Source: Pseudobdellovibrionaceae bacterium
GTDB lineage: Bacteria; Bdellovibrionota; Bdellovibrionia; Bdellovibrionales; UBA1609
Length of the DNA: 46,933 nucleotides
Assembly: GCA_018663505.1 (NCBI GenBank)
Contig: JABJQG010000006.1
Coordinates: 1 to 46,933 of the forward strand
Direction: 5' to 3'
Shown: in pieces, positions 8,114 to 16,718 of the stretch
Numbering within the stretch: position 1 is the first letter of the stretch
Layout of the letters: every line of letters begins with the position of its first letter
The notes under the pieces: generated by a model
The model's input: only the letters and a program-made list of their open reading frames with translations
Told to the model about the DNA's origin: nothing
The model's database searches: none
Made by a program: the position numbers and the translations under genes

Positions 8114-9541
8114 ATGAGTCAGGCTAATAATTATGACGTATGCGTAGTAGGATCAGGGCCAGGAGGATATGTTTGTGCCATTAAGTGCGCACAACTTGGG
8201 CTTAAAACAGTCATTGTGGAAAAAGAAAAAATGGGGGGAGTCTGCCTCAATGTTGGATGCATTCCCTCAAAAGCTATGATCTCTGCAGCTCAATTTCTTC
8301 ATAGAGCTCAACACGATGCTTCTGATATGGGTATTGAGATTCAAGGTGATATTGTTGTTAACTTACCAAAATTAAAAAAATGGAAAGATTCTGTGTGTGA
8401 TAGAATGTCCATGGGAGTTAATCAACTTCTTAAGGGCAATAAAGTAGATATTATTATCGGTGAAGCTGATTTTTTCAGTGAACAAGAAGTGGAAGTGAAA
8501 AGCTCTAAGGGCAAAGAGAAAATAAAGGCTAAAAATATTGTCATAGCCACAGGGTCTCGCCCCATAGAAATTCCAGGTTTTAAAATTGACGAAAAGTCAG
8601 TATTATCCTCAACAGGAGCTCTAGATTTAGAGCAACTACCAAAAAAAATGATTACCATTGGTGGAGGCTATATTGGTTTGGAAATCAGTACTTACCTTTG
8701 TAAGCTAGGAGTTGAAGTTGAGGTCTTAGAGGCTGGCCCAGCTATGCTTTCAGGAGTTGTGGATAAGGATTGTGTTAAGGTTATTGAAAGAAAATTAAAA
8801 AAATTAGGTGTAAAAGTACATTTAAATGCCTTTGCAAAAAGTGTATCTAAAAAAGGGAAATCCACAGAGGTTGTGGCAGAGATTAAAGGTAAAAAAGAGA
8901 CTTTGATTGCAGATAAAGTTTTGCTTACAGTGGGGCGCAAGGCCAATTCTGATCAAATGAATTTCAAAAAAGCAAAAGTAAACATTGATAGCAATGGGTT
9001 TATTGCAATTGATAAACAATGTCGAACTTCAAATAATAAAATATTCGCTATTGGAGATATTGCGGGGCAACCCATGCTTGCACATAAGGCTTCTCATGAA
9101 GGAGTTCTGGTTGCCGAAGTCATTCATGGAGCAAATAGAGTCTATGATGTAAAAGGAGTACCAGCGGTGATCTTTACTGATCCAGAAATTGCATCTATGG
9201 GAATGACCGAGGAAGAGTGCAAACAGGCAGGGTATGAAAAGTTAAAAGTTGGGAAATTTCCTTTTGCTGCAAATGGTAAAGCTGTTTCTTTAATGGAAAC
9301 AGATGGATTTATTAAAATTATTGCTGATCATAAAACTAATGTTATTCTAGGAGTACACATCGTTGGACCAGAGGCCTCTAACTTAATTAGTGAAGCCGCT
9401 TTGGCTGTGGAAATGGGGGCAACTCTTGAGGACTTGGCATTAACTATTCATCCTCATCCAACCCTGGGTGAAGCCATGATGGAAGCAGCAGAAGCTACTT
9501 TAGGGCATGCCATCCATATGATTAATCGGCCCATAAGATAA
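8114..9541 (+). CDS. lpdA: Dihydrolipoyl dehydrogenase (E3)
   Basis: This 475-residue FAD enzyme re-oxidises dihydrolipoyl groups with NAD+. Visible are the FAD-binding GSGPGGY (residues 13-19), the redox disulfide GGVCLNVGCIPSKA (Cys44, Cys49), an NAD-binding TIGGGYIGLEI, the second FAD motif IFAIGDIAGQPMLAH and the C-terminal active-site HPHPTLGEA. AAAGGAG stands before the ATG. A 78-base gap separates it from E2; lipB begins one base after its stop. It serves the E2 upstream and probably other lipoyl complexes. Length is normal for the family. Confidence 0.97.
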   Translation: MSQANNYDVCVVGSGPGGYVCAIKCAQLGLKTVIVEKEKMGGVCLNVGCIPSKAMISAAQFLHRAQHDASDMGIEIQGDIVVNLPKLKKWKDSVCDRMSMGVNQLLKGNKVDIIIGEADFFSEQEVEVKSSKGKEKIKAKNIVIATGSRPIEIPGFKIDEKSVLSSTGALDLEQLPKKMITIGGGYIGLEISTYLCKLGVEVEVLEAGPAMLSGVVDKDCVKVIERKLKKLGVKVHLNAFAKSVSKKGKSTEVVAEIKGKKETLIADKVLLTVGRKANSDQMNFKKAKVNIDSNGFIAIDKQCRTSNNKIFAIGDIAGQPMLAHKASHEGVLVAEVIHGANRVYDVKGVPAVIFTDPEIASMGMTEEECKQAGYEKLKVGKFPFAANGKAVSLMETDGFIKIIADHKTNVILGVHIVGPEASNLISEAALAVEMGATLEDLALTIHPHPTLGEAMMEAAEATLGHAIHMINRPIR

Positions 9542-9542
9542 A

Positions 9543-10190
9543 ATGATTTTTGAAGACTGGGGCTTTATTAATTATCAAGAGGCTTTGACTCGACAACTTG
9601 CCCTTGTGGAAAAAGTAAATTCTGGTGAACAGTCAAATACGGTGGTTTTTTGTTCGCACCCACCCATTGTAACTCTGGGAAGAGGAGCCACGAAAAGTGA
9701 CTTGCAAGGTTGGCAAGGTGATATAGCTGAAGTTCAGCGTGGTGGCCGGGCCACATACCATGGACCAGGACAGCTGGTTATATATTTAATTTTGGATTTA
9801 AAAGTCGCTAAAGCTATTCCTTCGCAGGACATAGGTGCTTATTTGCGATTTTTGGAGGGTACAGTAATAAACGCCTTTTCGCACTTGGATATTGAAGCTT
9901 ATCAAAAAGATGAAGAAATTTTTGATGAAAGTGGGAAAAAGCTTTTAATGACAGGGGTTTGGGTAAATGGGTATAAGGTCGCATCAATGGGTATAGCCTT
10001 AAAAAACTGGGTATCTTACCATGGAATTGCTATAAATATTTACAAAGATGAGTTGGCCTTTAGTGGTATAAACCCATGTGGTTTTGCCATGTCACCAATG
10101 AGGAGTCTTGAAGATCTTTTTTCTACCCAGATCTCCAGAAATGATCTAATAAATGGAGTGAGGGATTCTTTGCTAGAAGTTGATTTTTAA
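9543..10190 (+). CDS. lipB: Octanoyl-[acyl-carrier-protein]:protein octanoyltransferase
   Basis: LipB moves octanoate from acyl-carrier protein to lipoyl domains, producing the substrate for LipA. The signature RGGRATYHGPGQLVIYLI is clear. The catalytic pair is present: Lys145 in NGYKVASMG and Cys179 in GINPCGF. At 215 residues the length is normal. The ATG begins one base after the E3 stop and has no ribosome-binding site of its own, so translation is probably coupled. With lipA, E2 and E3 it forms a lipoylation operon. The next gene, TonB-like, begins close behind. Confidence 0.95.
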   Translation: MIFEDWGFINYQEALTRQLALVEKVNSGEQSNTVVFCSHPPIVTLGRGATKSDLQGWQGDIAEVQRGGRATYHGPGQLVIYLILDLKVAKAIPSQDIGAYLRFLEGTVINAFSHLDIEAYQKDEEIFDESGKKLLMTGVWVNGYKVASMGIALKNWVSYHGIAINIYKDELAFSGINPCGFAMSPMRSLEDLFSTQISRNDLINGVRDSLLEVDF

Positions 10191-10215
10191 GGGGCTAGGC
10201 ATTAGAGTAAGGACT

Positions 10216-10830
10216 ATGTTTTTTTTAAATAGATTCAGCATAACCCAACTATCTGTAGTGGTGTCGACATCACTACATATAATGGTGCTATTGGGATTAC
10301 ATGTTTCATCATATATTGGTAAGCAAGTGGTCCCTATGGGGGTAAATATTGTCTACTCAGCGGCAGAAATTACTTACACGGAGCCTCCAGAAACTAAAAG
10401 TAATTCCTCCCATGTTATTGTGTCCTCTGTAAAAAAAATAAAACAGCAAAATAAAATTAATGAAACTAAAGAGAAATTGGGCACTGGCCACAGGATGGTT
10501 CAAAGTCAGAAATTTGGTTCAGCAGCAGGAGCTCGACTTAACTTAGAACAGCAGTACTTATTCAAATTGAGAGAACATATTGTAAAGCAAATTGATTACC
10601 CGAGAGCTTCTCGTAAGCTAAGGCAAACGGGTCAGGTGATCGTAAAACTAGATATTGATCGATCTGGAAGAATATTAGATGCAAGTATAGAAAAAAAATG
10701 TCCCTTTGTGAGGCTTAATCAAGCGGCCTTGACTCTTGTGAGAGGCATTGGGGAGTTTGCTCCATTTCCTAAAAGTATTCAGCTAGCAAGAATTTCAGTA
10801 CTTATTCCTGTGAGTTACAGCCTTAAGTAG
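10216..10830 (+). CDS. TonB-like protein (energy transducer C-terminal domain)
   Basis: The protein is 204 residues from ATG 10216 (AAGGA close upstream; an in-frame TTG at 10180 would overlap lipB). A hydrophobic anchor (VVVSTSLHIMVLLGLHVSSY) is followed by a polar linker and a TonB/TolA-type C-terminal fold: KQIDYPRASRKLRQTGQVIV, LDIDRSGRILDASIEK, and a final strand with IPVSY. TonB proteins couple the proton gradient to outer-membrane receptors. The linker lacks the usual Pro-Glu/Pro-Lys repeats. Why it follows lipB is unclear; cotranscription may be coincidental. A 64-bp-arm palindrome begins 25 bases after its stop. Confidence 0.8.
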   Translation: MFFLNRFSITQLSVVVSTSLHIMVLLGLHVSSYIGKQVVPMGVNIVYSAAEITYTEPPETKSNSSHVIVSSVKKIKQQNKINETKEKLGTGHRMVQSQKFGSAAGARLNLEQQYLFKLREHIVKQIDYPRASRKLRQTGQVIVKLDIDRSGRILDASIEKKCPFVRLNQAALTLVRGIGEFAPFPKSIQLARISVLIPVSYSLK

Positions 10831-10854
10831 ATTCGTCTGTCCAAGTAGTGTGTT

Positions 10855-11037
10855 GCCACTAAGCTCCTAAATTTAGAATAGAAATCTTACAATTTCACAA
10901 AGCCCCTTCTTATAGGGCACAGCTCCTGCTTTGCTGGCATCACCCTTCGGGTGAGCGCTTCCAGCTTGCCAGAGCCCTATAAGAAGGGGCTTTGTGAAAT
11001 TGTAAGATTTCTATTCTAAATTTAGGAGCTTAGTGGC
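10855..11037. repeat. Giant perfect palindrome with 64-bp arms (element 1)
   Basis: Arm 10855-10918 is the exact reverse complement of 10974-11037. The 55-base centre (10919-10973) contains CACCC-TTCG-GGTG and further partial pairings (GCTGG with CCAGC). As RNA this would fold into one very long stem with a TTCG-capped tip. It lies 25 bases after the stop of the TonB-like gene. Its overall design matches elements 2-4, but the core sequence differs. No U-tract follows, so it is not an ordinary terminator. Confidence 0.85.
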
Positions 11038-11158
11038 GGTATAATTGAGGATCATAGAGAAAGAATCTTACTTGTTTCTGAGGGAGGGTATTCAGGCCAG
11101 GTGTATTTACCTTAAGTTTCTATAGAATTTACAAAGCCCTTATGGCCAGCGAGGATTT

Positions 11159-12211
11159 GTGATACCCTTGGCCTCAGTTATGAAAGAAAAAATCGCATTT
11201 TACAGTTTAACATTATCTGACTTGGAGTCTGTCTTAGAAGGCTTGGGGCATAAAAAGTTTCGAGCAAGGCAGTTGTTTCAGTGGGTGTATTTACATAAAG
11301 AAACTAACCCTGAGAATATGTTAAATTTATCTAAATTATTTAGAGAAGAGATCCCTTCGCTTTTTCATTTTGAGCTTCCTGAGATTATACTTCATAAAAA
11401 GAGTAAGGACGGAACTCAAAAATTTCTATTTAGAGTGGGAGAGAAGCTCTCGGTAGAAACTGTGCTAATTCCATCAGGAGAGAGAAACACCCTCTGTGTA
11501 AGCTCAGAAGTAGGCTGTAATATGGCCTGTAATTTTTGTTACACTGGAACTCAAAAATTAAAGAGAAGACTTACTGCTGATGAAATAGTAGGGCAGTTCC
11601 TTAGAGTGTCTCACTTACTACCAGAGAACGTTAAGATATCGAATATTGTGTATATGGGAATGGGGGAGCCTCTTGATAATACGGATGCTGTTTTAAAGTC
11701 TATTGATATTTTGCATGCTCCTTTGGGAATAAATTTATCGCTTAAAAAAATCACAGTATCAACTTCTGGTATTGTTAGTAAAATTCCATTATTAACTCAA
11801 TCAGGGGTTCGTTTGGCTGTGAGCTTAAATGCTTCAGAAGATGAAACTCGAAATAAAATAATGCCCATCAATTTAAAATGGAACATTAAGACTTTGCTGG
11901 AGGCCTGTCGCCAGCATGCCATTGGTACAAAAGATAAGGTGACTCTGGAGTACGTTTTGCTTAAGGGCATTAACGACTCTTTAGAAGACGCACGGCGAGT
12001 GTATGAAATTACCAAAAATGTGCCTTCAAAAATTAATATAATTCCTTTTAATGAACACCCCGGGGCGCCCTATAAAAAGCCCTTGGAGAAGGTGGTTGAT
12101 GCTTTTCAGAATGAACTTATATATTTAGGGGCCCAGACTTTAAGACGAAGAACCATGGGTGACGATATTCTAGCAGCCTGTGGACAGCTGAATTCCGAGG
12201 CGACTCTCTAG
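11159..12211 (+). CDS. rlmN: Dual-specificity 23S rRNA/tRNA adenine-C2 methyltransferase RlmN
   Basis: This 350-residue radical-SAM enzyme methylates C2 of an adenosine in 23S rRNA and in some tRNAs. The cluster motif is CNMACNFC (Cys120, 124, 127). The two mechanistic cysteines are also present: Cys113 (seven before the cluster, as in E. coli) and Cys341 in ILAACGQL. Other RlmN landmarks are KKFRARQLFQWVY, YMGMGEPLDN, VSTSGIV and SLNASEDETRNKIMP. The start is GTG at 11159, with GAGGA just upstream; an in-frame ATG seven codons later has no such site. Element 2 begins 10 bases after the stop. Confidence 0.96.
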   Translation: MIPLASVMKEKIAFYSLTLSDLESVLEGLGHKKFRARQLFQWVYLHKETNPENMLNLSKLFREEIPSLFHFELPEIILHKKSKDGTQKFLFRVGEKLSVETVLIPSGERNTLCVSSEVGCNMACNFCYTGTQKLKRRLTADEIVGQFLRVSHLLPENVKISNIVYMGMGEPLDNTDAVLKSIDILHAPLGINLSLKKITVSTSGIVSKIPLLTQSGVRLAVSLNASEDETRNKIMPINLKWNIKTLLEACRQHAIGTKDKVTLEYVLLKGINDSLEDARRVYEITKNVPSKINIIPFNEHPGAPYKKPLEKVVDAFQNELIYLGAQTLRRRTMGDDILAACGQLNSEATL

Positions 12212-12220
12212 GCAGAGAAC

Positions 12221-12382
12221 ATAATGCCAATTCCATTAAAGGTCCCTCTTTTAAATTTGGATAATTTAACACCCAAAAGGCTCAAACATGCGGTTCTCGC
12301 CCTTCAGGCTGCGATCCGAACTCGCTTTTGGCGCAAAATTATCCAAATTTAAAAGAGGGACCTTTAATGGAATTGGTATTAT
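12221..12382 (+). repeat. Constant-core, unique-arm palindromic element (element 2)
   Basis: Arms 12221-12267 and 12336-12382 are 47 bp each with one mismatch (a G-T wobble in RNA). Between them lies a core that contains the shared block 12279-12327: GGCTCAAACATG, then CGGTTCTCGCCCTTC, then GCTGCGATCCGAACTCGCTT. The core can fold (GTTC with GAAC, GCC with GGC at the tip). It starts 10 bases after the rlmN stop, in rlmN orientation. The arms do not match those of elements 3 and 4. Confidence 0.88.
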
Positions 12383-12469
12383 TACCCTATATTCTGTTAA
12401 TGAATTGTTTTTTTATTCTAAGTAAGGTAGTTATATCGTTCTTGTTTAATTTTTTTTGGTAGGTGAACG

Positions 12470-12619
12470 GTGTTGTTTCTTCCTGTTTTTGAAGATCTAT
12501 ATGTGTCCAAAGAAGTAGCTAGTCGCAATAGTGCTAACTTGGAACACCCTGGGTTCACTTTTAAATTGGACAAGGTAAAAGAAGAAAAAAGTATAAGTAA
12601 ATTTATAAAAATTATGTAA
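12470..12619 (+). CDS. Possible 49-residue small protein upstream of the PfkB kinase
   Basis: A GTG-started frame, AGGTG four bases upstream, encodes 49 residues beginning with LFLPVFEDLYVSKEVASRN and ending KFIKIM. Its TAA lies 14 bases before the kinase ATG, as for a leading cistron. Residue choice looks coding (charged helix, no rare runs), but I recognise no family and there is no independent proof. Confidence 0.4.
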   Translation: MLFLPVFEDLYVSKEVASRNSANLEHPGFTFKLDKVKEEKSISKFIKIM

Positions 12620-12633
12620 AAAAAGAGGGTGTT

Positions 12634-13536
12634 ATGTCTGAAATTTTAGTTGTCGGTAGTGTTGGTTACGATAGTATTTCTACTCCAAGCGGCCACAAAG
12701 ATGGGATCATAGGTGGTTCAGCAAATTATTTTTCATTAGGAGCTTCTAAATATTCTAAAGTAAATGTTGTGGGTGTTGTGGGCGATGATTACAAAGATGC
12801 AGACAAAGAGCTTCTAACCTCAAGAGGTATTGATTTAAAGGGATTACAGCAGATGCCAGGTGAAACTTTTAAATGGTCTGGTAAATATGAAAATGACATG
12901 AATGAGGCTATTACTTTAGAAACTCACTTAAATGTTTTCGAAAAGTTCAACCCTATAATTCCCGAGAGCTATAGAGATTCTAAATATGTATTTTTAGCAA
13001 ACATAGATCCTGTTTTACAAAAAGAAGTGCTTACGCAAGTAAACAACCCAAAGCTTACGGGCCTTGATACTATGAACTTTTGGATACAATCTAAAAAAGA
13101 AGATTTGGTATCTATGATTAAGTCAGTAGATGTACTTTTGATAAATGAAGGCGAAGCAAGGGAACTTACTGGTAAGTATAATGGTATTGCTGCAATTAAA
13201 GATCTTTTGGCGCTTGGACCAAAGGCAGTTGTTATGAAACGTGGCGAGTACGGCTTTGTTTTATACTGTGAAAATAAATATTTTATCTTGCCAGCCTTTC
13301 CAATTGATAATGTTGTAGATCCCACTGGTGCCGGAGACACATTTGCGGGTGGATTTTTTGGTTACCTTTCTAAAATTGACGATGAGTTAGGATTTGAACA
13401 TTATAAACAAGCTTGTGTTCACGGATGTTTACTTGCCAGTTTCACTGTTCAAGACTTTGGGATTCAACCTTTGTTAGATTTAAGCTGGACTGACTTGGAG
13501 AAAAGACAGAGTGAGTATAGGTCTGTAATTCAATAA
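12634..13536 (+). CDS. PfkB-family carbohydrate/nucleoside kinase
   Basis: This 300-residue ribokinase-fold enzyme has both family signatures. The N-terminal sugar-binding region has VVGSVGYDSI and a GGSANYFSLGAS element, and the C-terminal motif DPTGAGDTFAGGFFG holds the catalytic base near Asp235. Family members phosphorylate ribose, fructose, adenosine and similar compounds; the substrate cannot be read from these motifs. The unusual feature for a classical ribokinase is the strand AITLETHLNVFEKF, a variant more like the nucleoside or sugar kinases annotated generically. AGAGGG precedes the ATG. A small ORF precedes it closely. Confidence 0.92.
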   Translation: MSEILVVGSVGYDSISTPSGHKDGIIGGSANYFSLGASKYSKVNVVGVVGDDYKDADKELLTSRGIDLKGLQQMPGETFKWSGKYENDMNEAITLETHLNVFEKFNPIIPESYRDSKYVFLANIDPVLQKEVLTQVNNPKLTGLDTMNFWIQSKKEDLVSMIKSVDVLLINEGEARELTGKYNGIAAIKDLLALGPKAVVMKRGEYGFVLYCENKYFILPAFPIDNVVDPTGAGDTFAGGFFGYLSKIDDELGFEHYKQACVHGCLLASFTVQDFGIQPLLDLSWTDLEKRQSEYRSVIQ

Positions 13537-13764
13537 AATTTATTTTTTTAGAATATCTGTTTAGGCAGAGAGCTTGTCTTAAATATAGCGAGCCCAGTAC
13601 TAGGTCGGGATTTAATACCTATAATGTAAGTCATTTTAAATGTGATTTTGGGCATTGGCCGTTTCGTTAACACCATAGTCCAGAGCCACTTTGAGAGACT
13701 CTATAATCGTCTAGTCTAATATTCAGTTTTTTTAATCAAAAAGATATTGTTTCCGATAACTTAC

Positions 13765-14643
13765 ATGATGAATAGAAAAAGAAAAAATATTCTTGCTGAT
13801 GAGATTGTAGATGATCTTCTAGAACTAGAAGATGCTAGTGAATCTATACAGATTTTAGAACAAGATAAAGAAATTCTATCTAAGGACCCAGGTATTAGGG
13901 AGTCCTTTAAAAAGATGATTCAGATGAAAAAGAAATCGTCTAGAACTTTAGCTAAATCTAGAGAAGAGGGCGCTGTAGAATCATTGGATGAAGTTGAAGT
14001 AGGTCTTGCCAAAGAAAATAAATCTCATGCTCAGAAAAATAAATCCTTAGAATCAGAACTAAGAGATTCAGATAATATGTCGGTGGCGCAAAAAAGGATA
14101 TTAGATCTTGAGAAGGACCTAGATGAGTTGAGAATTGAGAATGAAAAAACTCAAGTTGCTGCTGAAATTCTGTATAAAAAAAACCAGCAGTTAATATCCG
14201 AAAATGAAGCTGGTGTTTCAAAATATTCAAGACAGATAGATGGGATGAAAACAGAATCCCAACTGCTTAAAGAATCATTGGATCATAAAAATAGAGTCAT
14301 ACACGATTTAGAGTTAAAGAATGAGGAGTTCGATTCTCATTTCAACTCTAGAATACAAAAAATAAGAACACGGGAACGTGACTTAGAAAATAAAAATGAA
14401 ATTTTAAAAAAAGAAAGTGAAGTTTTGTTACGAAGTAAAAATGATAATATCTTAGCGTTAAATCGTCAGATAGATCAGTTAAAAGTTGAGTTAGAAAATT
14501 TTAGAAAAAAGGGAGCTAAACTTAATAAGCAAATTAGAGAGAAAGAAGAATCTATGAATAAAACAATCAAAGCTCTAAAAATGGCTCTGAATTTGCTAGA
14601 CTCAAGTCATGGCATAGATATTAAGCTTAGAAAGGTAGATTAA
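13765..14643 (+). CDS. Coiled-coil protein, unknown function
   Basis: The 292 residues starting MMNRKRKNILADEIVDDL are almost wholly charged alpha-helix: residues of about 70-280 are Glu/Lys/Leu-rich heptads with no Pro and few Gly, typical of a long coiled coil. There is no signal peptide or membrane segment, so it is probably cytoplasmic. I took the first ATG (13765); a TTG six codons earlier is possible. The next gene, a GGDEF protein, begins six bases after the stop and a metallophosphoesterase follows, so it is the first gene of a three-gene operon. It may be a scaffold for that diguanylate cyclase; this is an inference. Confidence 0.75.
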   Translation: MMNRKRKNILADEIVDDLLELEDASESIQILEQDKEILSKDPGIRESFKKMIQMKKKSSRTLAKSREEGAVESLDEVEVGLAKENKSHAQKNKSLESELRDSDNMSVAQKRILDLEKDLDELRIENEKTQVAAEILYKKNQQLISENEAGVSKYSRQIDGMKTESQLLKESLDHKNRVIHDLELKNEEFDSHFNSRIQKIRTRERDLENKNEILKKESEVLLRSKNDNILALNRQIDQLKVELENFRKKGAKLNKQIREKEESMNKTIKALKMALNLLDSSHGIDIKLRKVD

Positions 14644-14649
14644 GAAAAG

Positions 14650-15594
14650 ATGAGTTGTCCACGTTTTTTAAAAACTTTAGATTTGAATGATTTTTTAGAA
14701 AATCTATTTGATTTCTTTGCGTTTAAAGTTGATGTGGCTAATATAATTTGGTTGAGTTACGAATACTCTCAAAAAAATATAGAAAAAAACAATAATAGAA
14801 CTAGTGAGTTCTTTGCTTCGGTGACTTATGGATCAACGAAAGATTACAAATTTTCCGATAGGTCAATGGGACAAAGTTATCACTTTATTGCAGAAGACTT
14901 TACGTCAATTAAGAAGAATAATGATGGGACTTACGACATATTTTTTCTGGTAAAGTATAAAAATAAAAAATTAGGATATATCGTTTTTAAACATATATTT
15001 ATGGAAGAAACTTTTGTTTTTAGTGAGCAGGTGACGCAGTTACTATCCTCAGCTTCAGAGCAATTACACTATTGTTTAGAATTTGCAAAATTACAAGAGA
15101 AGGCTTTTCGAGATGATTTAACACATTTTTATAATCAGCGTTTTTTATCAAATAAATTAAATGAAATTATTAAGCAACACCATGTGAATAAAAAGGAGAT
15201 GAGTGTTCTATTTATAGATATGGATCATTTTAAGTTTATAAACGATAACTTTGGTCATATAGTGGGGTCAGAGCTTCTCAAACAAATTGCAAATTTATTT
15301 GAAAATCATTTAGGAATTAATGATTTAGGAATTAGATACGGTGGAGATGAATTTATTTTATTATTATTAGATAAAAGTGAACAAGAGTCTCTGGAGATTG
15401 CTGAGGCCATACGATCTTCATTAGAACAAACTACTTTTTTGATTGATTCACGAAAAATAAATATTACAGCAAGCATAGGGCTTGCATCTTACCCTAAACA
15501 TGCTAAGAACTCTCAACAGGTTTTAAAGATGGCTGATGAGGCAATGTATAATGCTAAAAGTAAAAGCAGAAACAGAGTCTACGTAGCTAGTTAA
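14650..15594 (+). CDS. GGDEF-domain diguanylate cyclase
   Basis: The protein has 314 residues. Residues of about 1-150 look like a GAF-type sensory module (FRVFDF-like FLENLFDFFAFKVDVANIIW, then YIVFKHIFMEETFVFSEQVTQLLSS). A C-terminal GGDEF domain has FRDDLTHFYNQRFL, VLFIDMDHFKFINDNFGH and an intact IRYGGDEF active site near residues 229-235. It therefore probably makes cyclic di-GMP from two GTP. The inhibitory RxxD site five residues before GGDEF is absent (GINDLGIRY), so product inhibition may be missing. It is cotranscribed with the coiled-coil gene and the following phosphoesterase. Confidence 0.93.
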   Translation: MSCPRFLKTLDLNDFLENLFDFFAFKVDVANIIWLSYEYSQKNIEKNNNRTSEFFASVTYGSTKDYKFSDRSMGQSYHFIAEDFTSIKKNNDGTYDIFFLVKYKNKKLGYIVFKHIFMEETFVFSEQVTQLLSSASEQLHYCLEFAKLQEKAFRDDLTHFYNQRFLSNKLNEIIKQHHVNKKEMSVLFIDMDHFKFINDNFGHIVGSELLKQIANLFENHLGINDLGIRYGGDEFILLLLDKSEQESLEIAEAIRSSLEQTTFLIDSRKINITASIGLASYPKHAKNSQQVLKMADEAMYNAKSKSRNRVYVAS

Positions 15595-15619
15595 TGAAAT
15601 TAAAAGAATGTAGATATGA

Positions 15620-16696
15620 ATGAAAAAAATTAAGCTCATCGTTAGTGATTTACATTTAGGAGTAGGCAGGACTCTAGAAGGAGGGATGATAAACCTTCTG
15701 GAGGAATTTCATTTTGATGAAAAATTTCTTGAATTTTTACATTTTTACTCCAATGGGAAATATGAAGAATCCGAAGTAGAGCTAGTATTAAATGGTGATA
15801 TCCTTAACTTTATGCAAGTGGATTATAAAGGTCATGATTTATCGGTTATTACAGAGCAAGTTTCTTTGGAAAAAACCAAAAGAATTGTAGATGGGCACAA
15901 ACGTTTTTTTGATGCCCTAAAAAGCTTTGTGGCACGACCAAATGGATCCATTACTTATGTTGTAGGCAACCATGATCAGGACGTCTTATGGCCAGCTGTA
16001 AGAGAATATTTGAACGATAGACTGGAAACCACAATTCGCTATAAAAATATTGTGTACTTTGTTGATGGCGTACATATTGAGCACGGGCATATGCATGAAG
16101 CAGCTAATCGATTAAATCCAAAAAAATTCTTTATAAAGAAGGATATTCCAGAACCAGTGCTTAATCTTCCGTTTGGTACTCATTTTTTTGTGGATTTAGT
16201 GTTGAAAATCAAACAGGACTACCCTCATGTGGATAAGATTCGTCCATTTGACCGAATGATTCGCTGGTCATTATTTAATGAAACCATACTCACTCTTAAA
16301 TGGATGTTTGGACTTTTTAAATATGTTGTGAAATCCATATTTGGTGAAAGCCGAAGAAAATCTTGGACACTGAAGGGGATTATCCAAATAGTTCTTGAAA
16401 GTGCAGTATTCCCAGATTTAAGTAATGCGGCAAAAAAAATACTTTTAAATGAGCGAATCCACACAGTGATTTTTGGCCATACTCATGTCTATGAGTATAG
16501 GCAATGGTCTGATGAGCAAGAGTATTTCAATACAGGTACGTGGACCGATCTAACTTCTTTAGATATAGCAAGCTTAGGAAAAATAACTAAGTTAACCTAT
16601 GTTTTGCTTGAATATCCAGATGAAAGTGAGCGTCCAGTTGGAAGGCTTAAAGAGTGGAGAGGCTACCACCGTATAGAAGAAGATGTGGCCATTTAA
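15620..16696 (+). CDS. Calcineurin-like metallophosphoesterase
   Basis: This 358-residue protein has the complete two-metal phosphoesterase set: VSDLHLGVGR (residues 8-17), LVLNGDILNF, VVGNHDQD, IEHGHMHE and the C-terminal VIFGHTHVYEY. It resembles UDP-2,3-diacylglucosamine hydrolase (LpxH)-type enzymes but is about 100 residues longer, with an extra helical block (about 185-260) that could contact membrane lipid. The true substrate is uncertain. It is third gene of the coiled-coil/GGDEF operon; element 3 starts 23 bases after its stop. Confidence 0.88.
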   Translation: MKKIKLIVSDLHLGVGRTLEGGMINLLEEFHFDEKFLEFLHFYSNGKYEESEVELVLNGDILNFMQVDYKGHDLSVITEQVSLEKTKRIVDGHKRFFDALKSFVARPNGSITYVVGNHDQDVLWPAVREYLNDRLETTIRYKNIVYFVDGVHIEHGHMHEAANRLNPKKFFIKKDIPEPVLNLPFGTHFFVDLVLKIKQDYPHVDKIRPFDRMIRWSLFNETILTLKWMFGLFKYVVKSIFGESRRKSWTLKGIIQIVLESAVFPDLSNAAKKILLNERIHTVIFGHTHVYEYRQWSDEQEYFNTGTWTDLTSLDIASLGKITKLTYVLLEYPDESERPVGRLKEWRGYHRIEEDVAI

Positions 16697-16718
16697 TAGC
16701 ACAAAATTTGGTTGTTAA

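Noticed and set aside
10855-11037. Reading the palindromes as ordinary rho-independent terminators
   Set aside because: Stems are far longer than needed and no T-tract follows the right arm in elements 1-4; true terminators are visible at 2144, 24483 and 32110.
11097-11158. Short resemblance of the rlmN leader (ACAAAGCCCTTAT) to the arm of element 1
   Set aside because: Only about a dozen bases match, with gaps; could be chance.
12221-12382. Reading elements 2-4 as MITEs or CRISPR repeats
   Set aside because: The arms are not shared between copies, there is no target-site duplication that I can see, and single cores without spacers exclude a CRISPR array.
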